Source: Hyphomonadaceae bacterium (GTDB taxonomy: Bacteria; Pseudomonadota; Alphaproteobacteria; Caulobacterales; Aquidulcibacteraceae). Taken from it: a stretch of 64,000 nucleotides of DNA. The position numbers and the translations under genes were made by a program. The notes beneath the pieces were generated by a model. The model was given only the letters and a program-made list of their open reading frames with translations, was not told the origin of the DNA and made no database searches. How positions within the stretch are numbered: the first letter of the stretch is position 1; the number at the start of each line of letters is the position of its first letter. This document shows positions 35,563 to 43,341 of the stretch, piece by piece. Location: positions 353,568 through 417,567 of the forward strand of contig JALHQO010000001.1 in assembly GCA_022841905.1 (NCBI GenBank). Reading direction: 5' to 3'.

Positions 35563-36694
35563 ATGCGCGCCGATATCGCTGCCCTCGCTGAACAGATCGA
35601 ATCCGCCGTCGCTTTGCTGCGGAGGCGTCTTTGACTGGGATCGCGCCCAGGTCCGATTTGACGAACTGAGCGCTCTCTCCGAGCGCCCCGATTTCTGGAA
35701 CGATCCGGAAAAGGCGCAAAAGCTCATGCGCGAGCGCAACAAGCTCGAAGCGGGCATGAACAATATTCTCGCGCTCGAACGCGATCTGAATGACTCGCTC
35801 GAACTCGCCGAAATGGCGGAAGCCGAGGGCGATGCATCGCTGGTCGAGGAAGCGTTCGCGACGCTGAAGGCCGCGCAGTCGCGCGCCGCGAAAGCTGAAC
35901 TTGAAGCGCTGCTCTCTGGCGAAGCCGACAGCAACGACGCGTATATCGAGTTCAACTCCGGCGCCGGCGGCACTGAGAGCCAGGATTGGACCGAGATGCT
36001 GCTGCGCATGTATTTGCGCTGGGCCAACGCGCGCGGGTTCAAAACGGAGTTGCTGGAAGAACAAGGCGGCGACACGGCCGGCATCAAGTCGGCCACCGTG
36101 CTCGTCAGTGGCGACAATGCGTATGGTTGGCTGAAAACCGAAGCCGGCGTGCATCGCCTGGTGCGGATCAGCCCGTACGACTCGAATGCGCGCCGCCACA
36201 CCTCGTTTGCGAGCGTGTGGGTTTATCCAAAGGTCGACGAGTCGATCAATATCGAGATTCTCGACAAGGACGTCCGCACCGACACCTACCGCGCCTCCGG
36301 CGCCGGCGGTCAGCACATCAACAAAACCGATAGCGCCGTGCGCCTGACGCACATGCCGACTGGCATCGTTGTCGCTTGTCAGGCCGAGCGCTCGCAGCAC
36401 AAAAACCGCGCCGCCGCCTGGGACATGCTGCGCGCGCGGCTCTACGAGGCGGAGTTGCAGAAACGCGAGGCCGCGGCCCAGCAGCTGGCCGACAGCAAAA
36501 CCGAGATCGGTTGGGGCAGGCAGATCCGGTCGTACGTCTTGCAGCCGTATCAAATGGTCAAAGACCTGCGGACAGGTGTTGAAACCTCGGATACGCAAGG
36601 CGTGCTCGACGGCGATCTCGACCCATTCATGGCGGCGTCGCTCGCTGCTAGAGTGAGCGGGGCCGGCGATAAAGTGGTCGAAGATATCGATTAG
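35563..36694 (+). CDS. prfB: Peptide chain release factor 2 with programmed +1 frameshift
   Basis: RF2 terminates translation at UGA and UAA. The first 23 codons run from ATG 35563 to CTT 35629-35631; an in-frame TGA at 35632-35634 follows, and translation continues in the +1 frame from GAC at 35633, giving 376 residues. The full product has the coiled domain, the codon-recognition loop [15 protein letters not shown] (SPY in place of the E. coli SPF) and the catalytic GGQ in [16 protein letters not shown]. The join is 35563..35631 plus 35633..36694. No clear ribosome site is visible because the palindrome occupies the leader. It follows PBP1A as in related genomes. Confidence 0.95.
35620..35635 (+). 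promoter_or_regulatory. prfB recoding site (internal SD, CTT TGA C)
   Basis: CGGAGG (35620-35625) acts as the internal Shine-Dalgarno element, three bases before the slippery CTT (35629-35631), the in-frame TGA stop (35632-35634) and the C at 35635. This is the classical RF2 autoregulatory signal: when RF2 is scarce, ribosomes pause at TGA and slip +1. The stop is at codon 24. Confidence 0.93.
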
Positions 36695-36715
36695 AGTTCC
36701 GGTCTGGTGGGGGCC

Positions 36716-37702
36716 ATGAGCGAAACGGTGGAAACTGCGATTGTCGAGCCTGGCGGGTGGTTGGCTGAATTTCAGCGCGGCCGCTGCGCGGGCGATATGG
36801 CTTTGACGACGTACCAGGGCTTGCTCGCCGACGAGATCGTGCTGCCGCAATCGGCCGCCGATAATGCCGATCCTTCCGTTCTTGTCTTGGCGTCGAGTAC
36901 GTGGACAGACGCGATGGTGGAGCAATTGCTCTACATCCACGGTGAGTTCGCACCGGAATCCTCGTTTAGCTTTTTCGCGCACGACTATCTCGTGCAAGCG
37001 ATGGCGGGCGGACACGGCGCATATTTTGCGCGGCGCAGAAATAATGAGCTTGCGTTGAAGTGCGCGGCGCAGGGGCTGAAGAGCATGCTCGCCGATCCGC
37101 ACTTGGAGATTTTCAATCTCGGCGCGCGCTTGCATCGTTTGCCGCCGCCTGGTGCGAGGAAGTTGGCGGTGCAAAAGGGATATCGCAATGTCGAGACCGC
37201 CATCCGCGATCTCGACAAACGTCTCGCCGAATTGGAAGCACGCGAACCTTTGATGGCGCGGCACAAGACGTGGCTGAAGAGCTTGCGCAAAGTGCAGTTC
37301 GTCCCCGACGCCGAGATGACCAAGCACATGGGCCGTTTGGTGCAGCCCAACAAATTGCGTCCGCAACGCAAAGCCGAGATGGATCGCTTGCGTGAAGAGA
37401 AGGAACGCACCGATCCGGCGTTTCAGGCGGCGCGTGCTTTGTGCGAGATGGCGGGGCTGAAGTTTGGCGGCTTGCGGGTGATGGGCGCTTCGCGCTTGCG
37501 CGAGGTGTGGCCCGAGGGGCCGGACGTGCAGGCCTTCGGCTTTCGGGTCGAGACCGATAAGGGCCCGCGCGCGGCGCTGTTTTACATCGAGGGCGCGATC
37601 TTCAAGAAGCGCCTCGCCGTGTTGATCGAGCAGGGCAATCCGCTGCCCTTGGGGTCGCTCTCGCCGAGCGAGGCGGAGTACGCGGCCATTCTTTCGGGCT
37701 GA
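36716..37702 (+). CDS. Uncharacterised soluble protein, possibly DUF4375/DMP19-like N-terminus
   Basis: A 328-residue protein with no signal or membrane helix. ATG 36716 is chosen because GGTGGGGG lies just upstream. Residues ~60-140 (WTDAMVEQLLYIHGEF...HDYLVQAMAGGHGAYFARR) recall DMP19-like domains, where a conserved NGG-type turn follows a helical start, but the match is loose. The middle is a basic, helical stretch (VETAIRDLDKRLAELEAREPLMARHKTWLKSL). I cannot assign a function. It follows prfB after 21 bases on the same strand and may be cotranscribed with it. Confidence 0.6.
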   Translation: MSETVETAIVEPGGWLAEFQRGRCAGDMALTTYQGLLADEIVLPQSAADNADPSVLVLASSTWTDAMVEQLLYIHGEFAPESSFSFFAHDYLVQAMAGGHGAYFARRRNNELALKCAAQGLKSMLADPHLEIFNLGARLHRLPPPGARKLAVQKGYRNVETAIRDLDKRLAELEAREPLMARHKTWLKSLRKVQFVPDAEMTKHMGRLVQPNKLRPQRKAEMDRLREEKERTDPAFQAARALCEMAGLKFGGLRVMGASRLREVWPEGPDVQAFGFRVETDKGPRAALFYIEGAIFKKRLAVLIEQGNPLPLGSLSPSEAEYAAILSG

Positions 37703-37769
37703 GACGTCCGCTGTTGACTTCAGCTCGATCCGCCTGTTGATTGAGCGTTCAAACAACAGGCGGACGGCG

Positions 37770-38339
37770 ATGCGGCGACTTCTGGCGGTTCTTGGATGGG
37801 CTTTTGCGCTGGCGGCGACGCCCGCTTTTGCCGCGCCGGACAATTGCTCTCGCACCGAGCCTAGCGGCGAGCGGACGCTCTGCCATGAGGCGGTGATTGC
37901 AGCGCCCGTCTCCGAGGTTTGGGCGCTGTTTGCGACGACTGAGGGTTTGGCGTCCTGGGTAGCGCCGGTGGCGGCGATCGATCTGCGGCCGGGCGGCATG
38001 TGGGAAAGCTCGTACGACCGCGCCGCGCGTCTGGGCGACGCCGGCAACATTCGCAATCGCGTCATCGCGTTCACGCCGGAGCGTTCGCTGATCATCCAAG
38101 TCGCCGGCGCGCCGCCGAACTTTCCGCACGCCGATCTCGTCGGCGAATTGGTCACCGTGATCGCGTTCGAGCCCGTCGATGAGGCGCACACGCGCGTGCG
38201 CGTCACCATGCTTGGATATCGCGACGGCGAAGGGTTCGACGCGCTGTATCGCCATTTCGAGTGGGGCAATGCGTACACGCTCGATGCGCTGGCGGCGCGC
38301 GTGAGTGCGGGGCCGACGGATTGGAGCGCTGCGCAATGA
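37770..38339 (+). CDS. Secreted SRPBCC-family protein
   Basis: A 189-residue protein with a Sec signal peptide (MRRLLAVLGWAFALAATPAFAAP), an unusual feature for this fold. The rest is an SRPBCC/AHSA1 domain: HEAVIAAPVSEVWALFATTEGLASWVAP at the start and a long C-terminal helix (FDALYRHFEWGNAYTLDALAARV). Such proteins bind hydrophobic ligands. ATG 37770 is preferred over an earlier ATG at 37737 because it opens the signal peptide. The stop overlaps the start of the TetR regulator (ATGA), so the two are coupled; the regulator may control the ligand handled here. Confidence 0.85.
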   Translation: MRRLLAVLGWAFALAATPAFAAPDNCSRTEPSGERTLCHEAVIAAPVSEVWALFATTEGLASWVAPVAAIDLRPGGMWESSYDRAARLGDAGNIRNRVIAFTPERSLIIQVAGAPPNFPHADLVGELVTVIAFEPVDEAHTRVRVTMLGYRDGEGFDALYRHFEWGNAYTLDALAARVSAGPTDWSAAQ

Positions 38340-38929
38340 CGCCGCGCGAGAAGATCATTCACGCGGCGATGGAGCTGTTTTGGCTGAAGGGCTACAACTC
38401 CACCTCGATCGCGGATTTGCTGTCGCGGACGCAGCTCAATTCCGGCAGCCTCTATCATGTGTTTCCGTCCAAGCAGGACGTGCTGATCGGCGTGCTTGAA
38501 GCCTATCGCGACGGCATCGAAGAGATGCTGCTCGAACCGGCCTGGGGGCAGGTGGACGATCCGATCGAAAAGATTTTCGCGCTGCTCGGCGGCTATCGCA
38601 CCATGATCGCTGAAAGCGATTGCACCTATGGCTGCCCGATCGGTTCGCTGGCGCTGGAGCTGCATGAGCCCGATCCGCAAGTGCGCGATCTGTTGGCGGT
38701 GAATTTCGAGAATTGGGTCAAGGCGGTGCAACGTTGCTTGGAGGCGGCCGGGCCGCGTTTGCCGAAAGGCACGGACACCAACGCGCTCTCCGAGTTTGTG
38801 CTGACGGCGATGGAAGGCGGCGTGATGCAGGCGCGTACGCATCGCGACGTCGCTTATTTCGATCGCGCGGTTGAGCAATTGCGCGCGCATTTTGCGTTGC
38901 TGGAGCAGGCCGCCAAGCAAGCGGCGTGA
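38336..38929 (+). CDS. TetR/AcrR family transcriptional regulator
   Basis: A 197-residue one-component regulator. The N-terminal helix-turn-helix is clear: TPREKIIHAAMELFWLKGYNSTSIADLLSRTQLNSGSLYHVFPSKQDVL (residues 2-50). The C-terminal helical ligand domain has a Cys in SDCTYGCPIGSLALEL, a feature of the YcdC/NemR-like subgroup that can sense electrophiles, though redox sensing is speculative. ATG 38336 within an ATGA overlap is chosen over an earlier in-frame start at 38261. Likely targets are this small operon. Confidence 0.92.
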   Translation: MTPREKIIHAAMELFWLKGYNSTSIADLLSRTQLNSGSLYHVFPSKQDVLIGVLEAYRDGIEEMLLEPAWGQVDDPIEKIFALLGGYRTMIAESDCTYGCPIGSLALELHEPDPQVRDLLAVNFENWVKAVQRCLEAAGPRLPKGTDTNALSEFVLTAMEGGVMQARTHRDVAYFDRAVEQLRAHFALLEQAAKQAA

Positions 38930-38944
38930 AGCGGGAGGGCGGCA

Positions 38945-39333
38945 ATGGATATCAATTGGATCGCGGTGGTCGCGGCGGCGGCGAGTTCGTTTTTGCTGGG
39001 CGGGCTCTGGTATTCGGCTTTGTTCGCGAAACCTTGGATGCAAGTCGCCGGGCTGACTGAGGCCAAGCCCGAAGCGGCAATCCAGCGATTATCTTTGGCG
39101 GCTCGTTTGTGCTGGCGCTGATTGCGTCCGCATCGTTCGCGGTGTTTCTCGGACCCAACCTCGATGCGGCGACGGGCGCGCTTTATGGGGTCACCGCTGG
39201 GCTCAGCTGGGTGAGCGCATCGTTTGGGATCAACTATTTGTTCGAGCGCAAGAGCCTCCAACTGTTTCTGATCAATGGCGGCTATCACACGCTGCAGTTC
39301 ACATTGATCGGCGCGATCCTGGGCGCGTTTTGA
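38945..39333 (+). pseudogene. DUF1761 membrane protein gene broken by a frameshift
   Basis: From ATG 38945 (with GGGAGGGCGG upstream) the frame encodes MDINWIAVVAAAASSFLLGGLWYSALFAKPWM and continues to about 39070, then hits TGA at 39117-39119. One frame over, the remainder continues without a gap as SGNPAIIFGGSFVLALIASA...FGINYLFERKSLQLFLINGGYHTLQFTLIGAILGAF to 39333. Together they make one ~128-residue DUF1761 protein. The shift lies at about 39064-39073 (run AAGCCCGAAGC) and equals loss of one base. Either a recent inactivation or a sequencing error; the second half has kept its coding character. Confidence 0.8.
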
Positions 39334-39812
39334 TGCGCGCGGTGGTGTTGGCGTTGGCGCTCGCATCGTGCGCCGCGCCGGCGCCAGTTGATCCGATGGC
39401 GCCGTTGCAACCTTTGCTCGGCTGTTGGCGCGGGACGTTCGAGGGGCAGCCGAACATTTATGACGAGCGCTGCTTTGAGCGGCTGGGCGCACATGTTGCC
39501 GATGTGCATACGGTGCAGCCGACGACGTATTCCGGCGAGACGACCTATCATTGGGACGATGCGCAGCATGAAATCGTGTGGGCCTATGCGGCCAGCGATG
39601 GCGGGCGCAGCAATGGCGTGCTGACGCCGGAAGCGGGACGATTGGTGTTTCCGCCGCATACCTATCGCGGCCCCGATGGCGCTGAGCTGCGCTTGCGTTC
39701 GGTCTGGACGATTGAGGGCGAGCGCTTCAGCACGGTGTCGGAGCGGTTCGAGAATGGCGCATGGGTTGCGTTGATGCGCATCGACTACGAGCGTGCATCT
39801 GAGAGCGAGTGA
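39333..39812 (+). CDS. Small putative lipoprotein (lipocalin-like, DUF unknown)
   Basis: A 159-residue protein starting at ATG 39333, which overlaps the stop of the DUF1761 gene (TGATG), so it is translationally coupled. The N-terminus MRAVVLALALASCAAP is a lipoprotein signal (lipobox LASC). The body, with LQPLLGCWRGTFEGQPNIYDERCFERLG and a beta-rich remainder (TTYHWDDAQHEIVWAY, VWTIEGERFSTVSERFE), looks like an 8-10 stranded barrel of the type seen in DUF1579/heme-binding-like proteins. Exact family unknown. Confidence 0.7.
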   Translation: MRAVVLALALASCAAPAPVDPMAPLQPLLGCWRGTFEGQPNIYDERCFERLGAHVADVHTVQPTTYSGETTYHWDDAQHEIVWAYAASDGGRSNGVLTPEAGRLVFPPHTYRGPDGAELRLRSVWTIEGERFSTVSERFENGAWVALMRIDYERASESE

Positions 39813-39828
39813 CGAGCGACAGCGCGCG

Positions 39829-40449
39829 TCAGCTTGAATCGAAGACTGGCTTGGTTTGACCGCAGAAAACGCGAAGCGTTGCGAAAATCTCTTCGCCGAT
39901 GCGCGGCGCTAGTTGGGCGGGTGCGTTAAGGAACTTCGCGATGATGCGCGGCGCCGCGTGGAGACGGCGCGCTAGCCGGCGCGCAAACGGAGCGGGATCG
40001 TTGTGGACGCGCAGCAGCGCTTCGAAGCGCTCAGCTAACGGCCAAGCGGAGTGGAAGCGCATATGGACCGTCGGCGTCCTCGCCGGCATGCGCCGGTGCT
40101 GGCGGGCGGGACGCCCGCGCTCCATAAAACAGCGAAAACTTATGCGCCAGTCTTCGGGCTTGTCGGCATCGAAGCTCATCTCGCGGCTTTGGCGTTGGGC
40201 GTGCGCGCGTTTCGCGGTGCTCGCAACGCCCAGCGGGTAGGCGCTGGCTTCGATGAACAGCAGATGGCGGAGCATCGCTTCGGCGCAGTGCAGCCAGTTG
40301 AGGATCAGGCGGTAGGTGGGGCCGGTGAGCGTGTGCCTCGCCGCGAGTTCTTCCGGCGCGCCGAAGAGATTGAACAGCGTCCGCAGCAGGGCGCCGGCGG
40401 CGCGCCATAGCTCAAGCGGCGCTTTGCGATGATCTTGGGGCAATGACAT
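39829..40449 (-). CDS. Uncharacterised basic protein
   Basis: A 206-residue, Arg/Ala/Leu-rich helical protein with no signal peptide. Features are LTGPTYRLILNWLHCAEAMLRHLLFIEASAYP in the N-terminal half and ERFEALLRVHNDPAPFARRLARRLHAAPRIIAKFLNAP in the C-terminal half. I have the impression this is a conserved hypothetical family of Caulobacterales/Rhizobiales, but no function is known to me. Convergent with the lipoprotein gene. Codon phase and the regular amphipathic helices support a real gene. Confidence 0.65.
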   Translation of the reverse strand: MSLPQDHRKAPLELWRAAGALLRTLFNLFGAPEELAARHTLTGPTYRLILNWLHCAEAMLRHLLFIEASAYPLGVASTAKRAHAQRQSREMSFDADKPEDWRISFRCFMERGRPARQHRRMPARTPTVHMRFHSAWPLAERFEALLRVHNDPAPFARRLARRLHAAPRIIAKFLNAPAQLAPRIGEEIFATLRVFCGQTKPVFDSS

Positions 40450-40515
40450 GGAGGCGCAGTATAAAGCCGCCTCGAACCCGGTCGGATTGGCGGCGCTCTA
40501 TCCCCGCATTCCGAG

Positions 40516-40626
40516 TCAGTGGCTCAACGCCCACCAAAACCAAGCGAGCGTCACCACCACCCAGGCAGCCGCTAGCAAAGCCGGTATCCAGTAAGGAGGC
40601 GGCCCCCGCCGCTGATCGTCGCCCAT
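40516..40626 (-). CDS. Possible small membrane protein (36 aa)
   Basis: A 36-codon frame: MGDDQRRGPPPYWIPALL followed by a single hydrophobic helix (AAAWVVVTLAWFWWALSH). Such one-helix, Trp-rich peptides are typical of genuine small membrane proteins, but there is no good ribosome site. The gap from 40450 to 40758 otherwise holds only a terminator. Low confidence. Confidence 0.35.
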   Translation of the reverse strand: MGDDQRRGPPPYWIPALLAAAWVVVTLAWFWWALSH

Positions 40627-40698
40627 GCGGTAAAAATGACGTCGGCTCGCGACAGGCGCTATAATATTTGACGCAAGTACTGCACTGGATTGACCAAG

Positions 40699-40728
40699 AA
40701 AAAGCCCCGGCGCGAGGCCGGGGCTTTT
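40699..40728 (-). terminator. Strong bidirectional terminator after bactofilin operon
   Basis: AGCCCCGGC (40703-40711), loop GCGAG, GCCGGGGCT (40717-40725): a perfect 9-bp GC-rich stem flanked by A and T runs on both sides. It lies 30 bases beyond the bactofilin stop and would terminate the M23-bactofilin transcript; it can also work in the plus direction. Confidence 0.9.
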
Positions 40729-40758
40729 GAGTTTTGTATTCCAACCCAAAACGAAAAA

Positions 40759-41322
40759 TCAGTTCGACGTGCCCGTGACGATCACGCCCGAGACCATGCG
40801 GTCATCGTTGCTCGGCTCGCCGAAGACGGAGCCGCCGAAAGAGGTTTGCTGCGCGGGACGCTCAGGCGTTTGCACGATTTGCGGCGCAGCTGGCGTGCCC
40901 GGGCCCGATTGCGACAACGGATCTTGCAGGTAACGGCACTGGCCTTCGAACACGGCGCCCATCTCGACGGAGAGCGATTGATGGACGATGTCGCCCAGCA
41001 CATGCGCGTTGCGCGCGAGCATGACCTTGCGGGCGCGGACCGAGCCTTCGACGCGGCCGTGCACGGTCACGCTTTCGGAGACCATGTCGCCCTTGATCAT
41101 GCCGGTGTCGCCAACGGTGACGGAGCCGCCACGGACGTTGCCTTCGATTTCGCCATCGACTTGCAGTTCGGCGCCATCGGCTTCGATCGTGCCGGTGATC
41201 TTCACGCCATTGGCGATGATCGACGCGATGCCGCTGCGGCTCGGGGCGGAACGACGTTGGATGGTTGGATCAGGCAAAGCAGGCACGCTCGAATCTGTTG
41301 GTCTACCCTTGTTCGTGAACAT
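40759..41322 (-). CDS. Bactofilin (polymer-forming cytoskeletal protein)
   Basis: A 187-residue bactofilin. A short disordered N-terminus leads to a right-handed beta-helix of about 100 residues with regular Val/Gly turns (ITGTIEADGAELQVDGEIEGNVRGG, then GMIKGDMVSESVTVHGRVEGSVRA), then a Pro/Gln-rich tail. Bactofilins polymerise without nucleotides at the inner membrane and localise cell-wall enzymes. The gene overlaps the upstream M23 peptidase gene by 20 bases, matching the bacA-lmdC pairs of stalked/budding alphaproteobacteria, where the bactofilin positions the endopeptidase. Confidence 0.92.
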   Translation of the reverse strand: MFTNKGRPTDSSVPALPDPTIQRRSAPSRSGIASIIANGVKITGTIEADGAELQVDGEIEGNVRGGSVTVGDTGMIKGDMVSESVTVHGRVEGSVRARKVMLARNAHVLGDIVHQSLSVEMGAVFEGQCRYLQDPLSQSGPGTPAAPQIVQTPERPAQQTSFGGSVFGEPSNDDRMVSGVIVTGTSN

Positions 41323-42535
41323 GCCGGCCTGCCCTCAAGAAATTCACAGGATCAACCGCCCTGCCGCGGAACCACACTTCGTAGTGAAGGTGGGTTGCAG
41401 TGCTTCGCCCCGTAGACCCCATCGAGCCGACGCGTTGACCAATGGCGACGCGATCACCGCGTTGCACTTGGATATCGCGCAAGTGTGCGTACCGAGTCTT
41501 AAAGCCGTGGCCGTGATCGATCTCGACCACATTGCCATAGCCTGAACGCACGCCGGCATAGGAAACGGTGCCCGGGGAGGTGGCGACGACCGGCGCGCGC
41601 TCGAAGGCGGCGAGGTCGAGACCGGCGTGGAAGGTGGGACGGCCGTTGAACGGATCGATCCGTTGGCCGTAGCCTGAGGTGGTGCGGTAGTCGACGGCGA
41701 CCGGGGCGGCCAGCGGCGTGGCGCCGGCAATGGCGCCGAGGCGGCGGGACTCACCGATGCGGGCCGCGACCTGGGCGACGCGCTGGGCGAAAGCCGGGTT
41801 CAGGCCGCTATCGCGCAGATAAGCGACGAAATCTTGCGGCACGAGCGGGCCGCCTTGGCCGTCGCTCTCAGTGCCTTCGAGGTTGGCCATCGAGACGCCG
41901 GTGAGGCGCAGGACGCCGCGGGTCTGTTCGGAGCGCTCAACGACCTGGTCTTCCAGCTCGGCGAGGGTTTGCTCCTGGTCGGTCTCGAGGCGCTCGCCGC
42001 GGGCGCGGAAGCCGACGGTTTGGACCTGATAGGACTCAGAGGTGATGGCGCGGGATTGGCGGGCTTCGGCTTCATCGACCGAGGCGGCCATGATGATGCG
42101 GGCGCCGTCACGCTCGATCGGGCGGGAGGCCGCGAGCTGGAGGCCGGAGCCGCCGGCATATTCCAGCAGCGAGCGGAGCACTTCGTGGCGGCTCTCGAAC
42201 TCAGCGGTGGCGCGGTCGAACTGGCGGGAGCGCTCGTCGAGCTGGGCCTGGGCGGCCTCGGCTTGGGCGCGGGATTCGTTGAGCCAACGGTCATACTTGG
42301 CGCGTTCGCGCTCAATTTCGGCGTTGGAGGCGGTGGCTTGGGGGCCTTCCAGGATGGTGTTGGTGGTGGCGTAAACGCACCAGCCGGCGATGCCGACGGC
42401 GCTCAGCGCCAAAAGGGCTTGCTTACCGGGAGACAAAGAAACGTAGCGAACGGTCCCGCCGCTACGATGGTAAATCTGTCGTTCTGGAAACATGCGGTCG
42501 AAAAACGCCCGCGCTCGTGATCCGAACTGGCTCAT
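41303..42535 (-). CDS. Membrane-anchored M23 peptidase, LmdC-like
   Basis: A 410-residue type II membrane protein. The cytoplasmic N-terminus (~1-38) precedes one helix (KQALLALSAVGIAGWCVYATT), a long coiled coil (~75-130 and 185-210), and a C-terminal LytM domain. Zinc ligands are complete: HAGLD (first His and Asp) and HLHYE (third His), with RYAHL between. It is therefore probably an active DD-endopeptidase that cuts peptidoglycan crosslinks. The short cytoplasmic tail is known in LmdC to contact bactofilin, and the 20-base overlap with the bactofilin gene supports the partnership. Confidence 0.92.
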   Translation of the reverse strand: MSQFGSRARAFFDRMFPERQIYHRSGGTVRYVSLSPGKQALLALSAVGIAGWCVYATTNTILEGPQATASNAEIERERAKYDRWLNESRAQAEAAQAQLDERSRQFDRATAEFESRHEVLRSLLEYAGGSGLQLAASRPIERDGARIIMAASVDEAEARQSRAITSESYQVQTVGFRARGERLETDQEQTLAELEDQVVERSEQTRGVLRLTGVSMANLEGTESDGQGGPLVPQDFVAYLRDSGLNPAFAQRVAQVAARIGESRRLGAIAGATPLAAPVAVDYRTTSGYGQRIDPFNGRPTFHAGLDLAAFERAPVVATSPGTVSYAGVRSGYGNVVEIDHGHGFKTRYAHLRDIQVQRGDRVAIGQRVGSMGSTGRSTATHLHYEVWFRGRAVDPVNFLRAGRHVHEQG

Positions 42536-42717
42536 GGTCCGCCGCCACCCACTAACTCAGTACCAAAAAAATGTCGTTTAGCCCCGCCAGAACCAACCAA
42601 ACCCGAAACCCTCCCGAATTGCAACAGTGCCTAGGCGCCGTTTACAGGAATTTCAGGCTCGTTAACGACTAGACTGCGAAAACCACGCCAAATCTGCGCC
42701 TATTAAGTAAAAAGCGC

Positions 42718-43197
42718 CTATTTATCCGGCTTGGCGTTAACTTCTTTCAAGACGTCTTCCACATGTCCTGGCACGCGCACCTTGCGCCAAACGCGCTTAA
42801 TGCGGCCGGCGGCGTCGATCAGGAAGGTCGAGCGCTCGATGCCCATGAACTTGCGTCCGTAGAGGCTCTTCTCGGTCCAGACGCCGTAGCGCTCGCAGAC
42901 TTTGCCGTCCTCGTCTGACGCAAGCGTGACCGCCAGTCCGTGTTTAGCCGCGAACTTGTCATGCTTTACGACGCTATCGCGAGATACGCCGACGATCGTG
43001 GCCTTCGCTTTTGCGAAGGCCTTCGCCTTTTCAGTGAAGCTTAGGGCTTCTTGCGTACAACCAGGTGTGTCGTCTTTAGGATAAAAATAAAGCACGACCT
43101 GCTGGCCCTTTAGGCCCGCTAAGCTGACGCGCCCGCCCCCGGCCGTTGGTAAATCAAAGGGGGGTGCGGGGTCGCCAGGTTTGAGTTCTTTCGCCAA
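42718..43197 (-). CDS. bcp: Peroxiredoxin Bcp
   Basis: A 159-residue thiol peroxidase reducing hydrogen and organic peroxides in the cytoplasm. The peroxidatic Cys is in YPKDDTPGCTQEALSF near residue 47; the nearby resolving Cys of E. coli Bcp (GCTxEAC) is absent, so this is a 1-Cys type or uses another Cys. The start is TTG at 43197, decided by GGGAGG six bases upstream and by the family N-terminus (MAKELKPGDPAPPFDLP). Between this gene and the M23 gene lies a 180-base gap with a direct GCGCCTATT repeat. Confidence 0.92.
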   Translation of the reverse strand: MAKELKPGDPAPPFDLPTAGGGRVSLAGLKGQQVVLYFYPKDDTPGCTQEALSFTEKAKAFAKAKATIVGVSRDSVVKHDKFAAKHGLAVTLASDEDGKVCERYGVWTEKSLYGRKFMGIERSTFLIDAAGRIKRVWRKVRVPGHVEDVLKEVNAKPDK

Positions 43198-43341
43198 GTC
43201 CGGCCTCCCAATGGCAATGACGGGGGGCGCCGGCCAAAGGGCCGTCCGCCGCTCCGCCCACTGCGCGAGCGCTGGGGCTTTGCTTTGCTATGAATTGGCT
43301 TCCCGCGCTAGATATCGCGGCGGGGCGTTGGAGCTGTGCGG

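Noticed and set aside
32186-39043. Uninterrupted antisense reading frame of about 2285 codons
   Set aside because: It runs opposite to amiC, PBP1A, prfB, SRPBCC and TetR genes, all of which have strong family matches. The translation is Arg/His/Ala-rich with no domains; it is a codon-phase shadow of high-GC genes.
42536-42717. Possible CtrA site (TTAA-N7-GAAA) and GCGCCTATT direct repeat before the M23 gene
   Set aside because: Only one CtrA half is correct and the direct repeat lies at the bcp 3' end, so regulatory meaning is too weak to claim.
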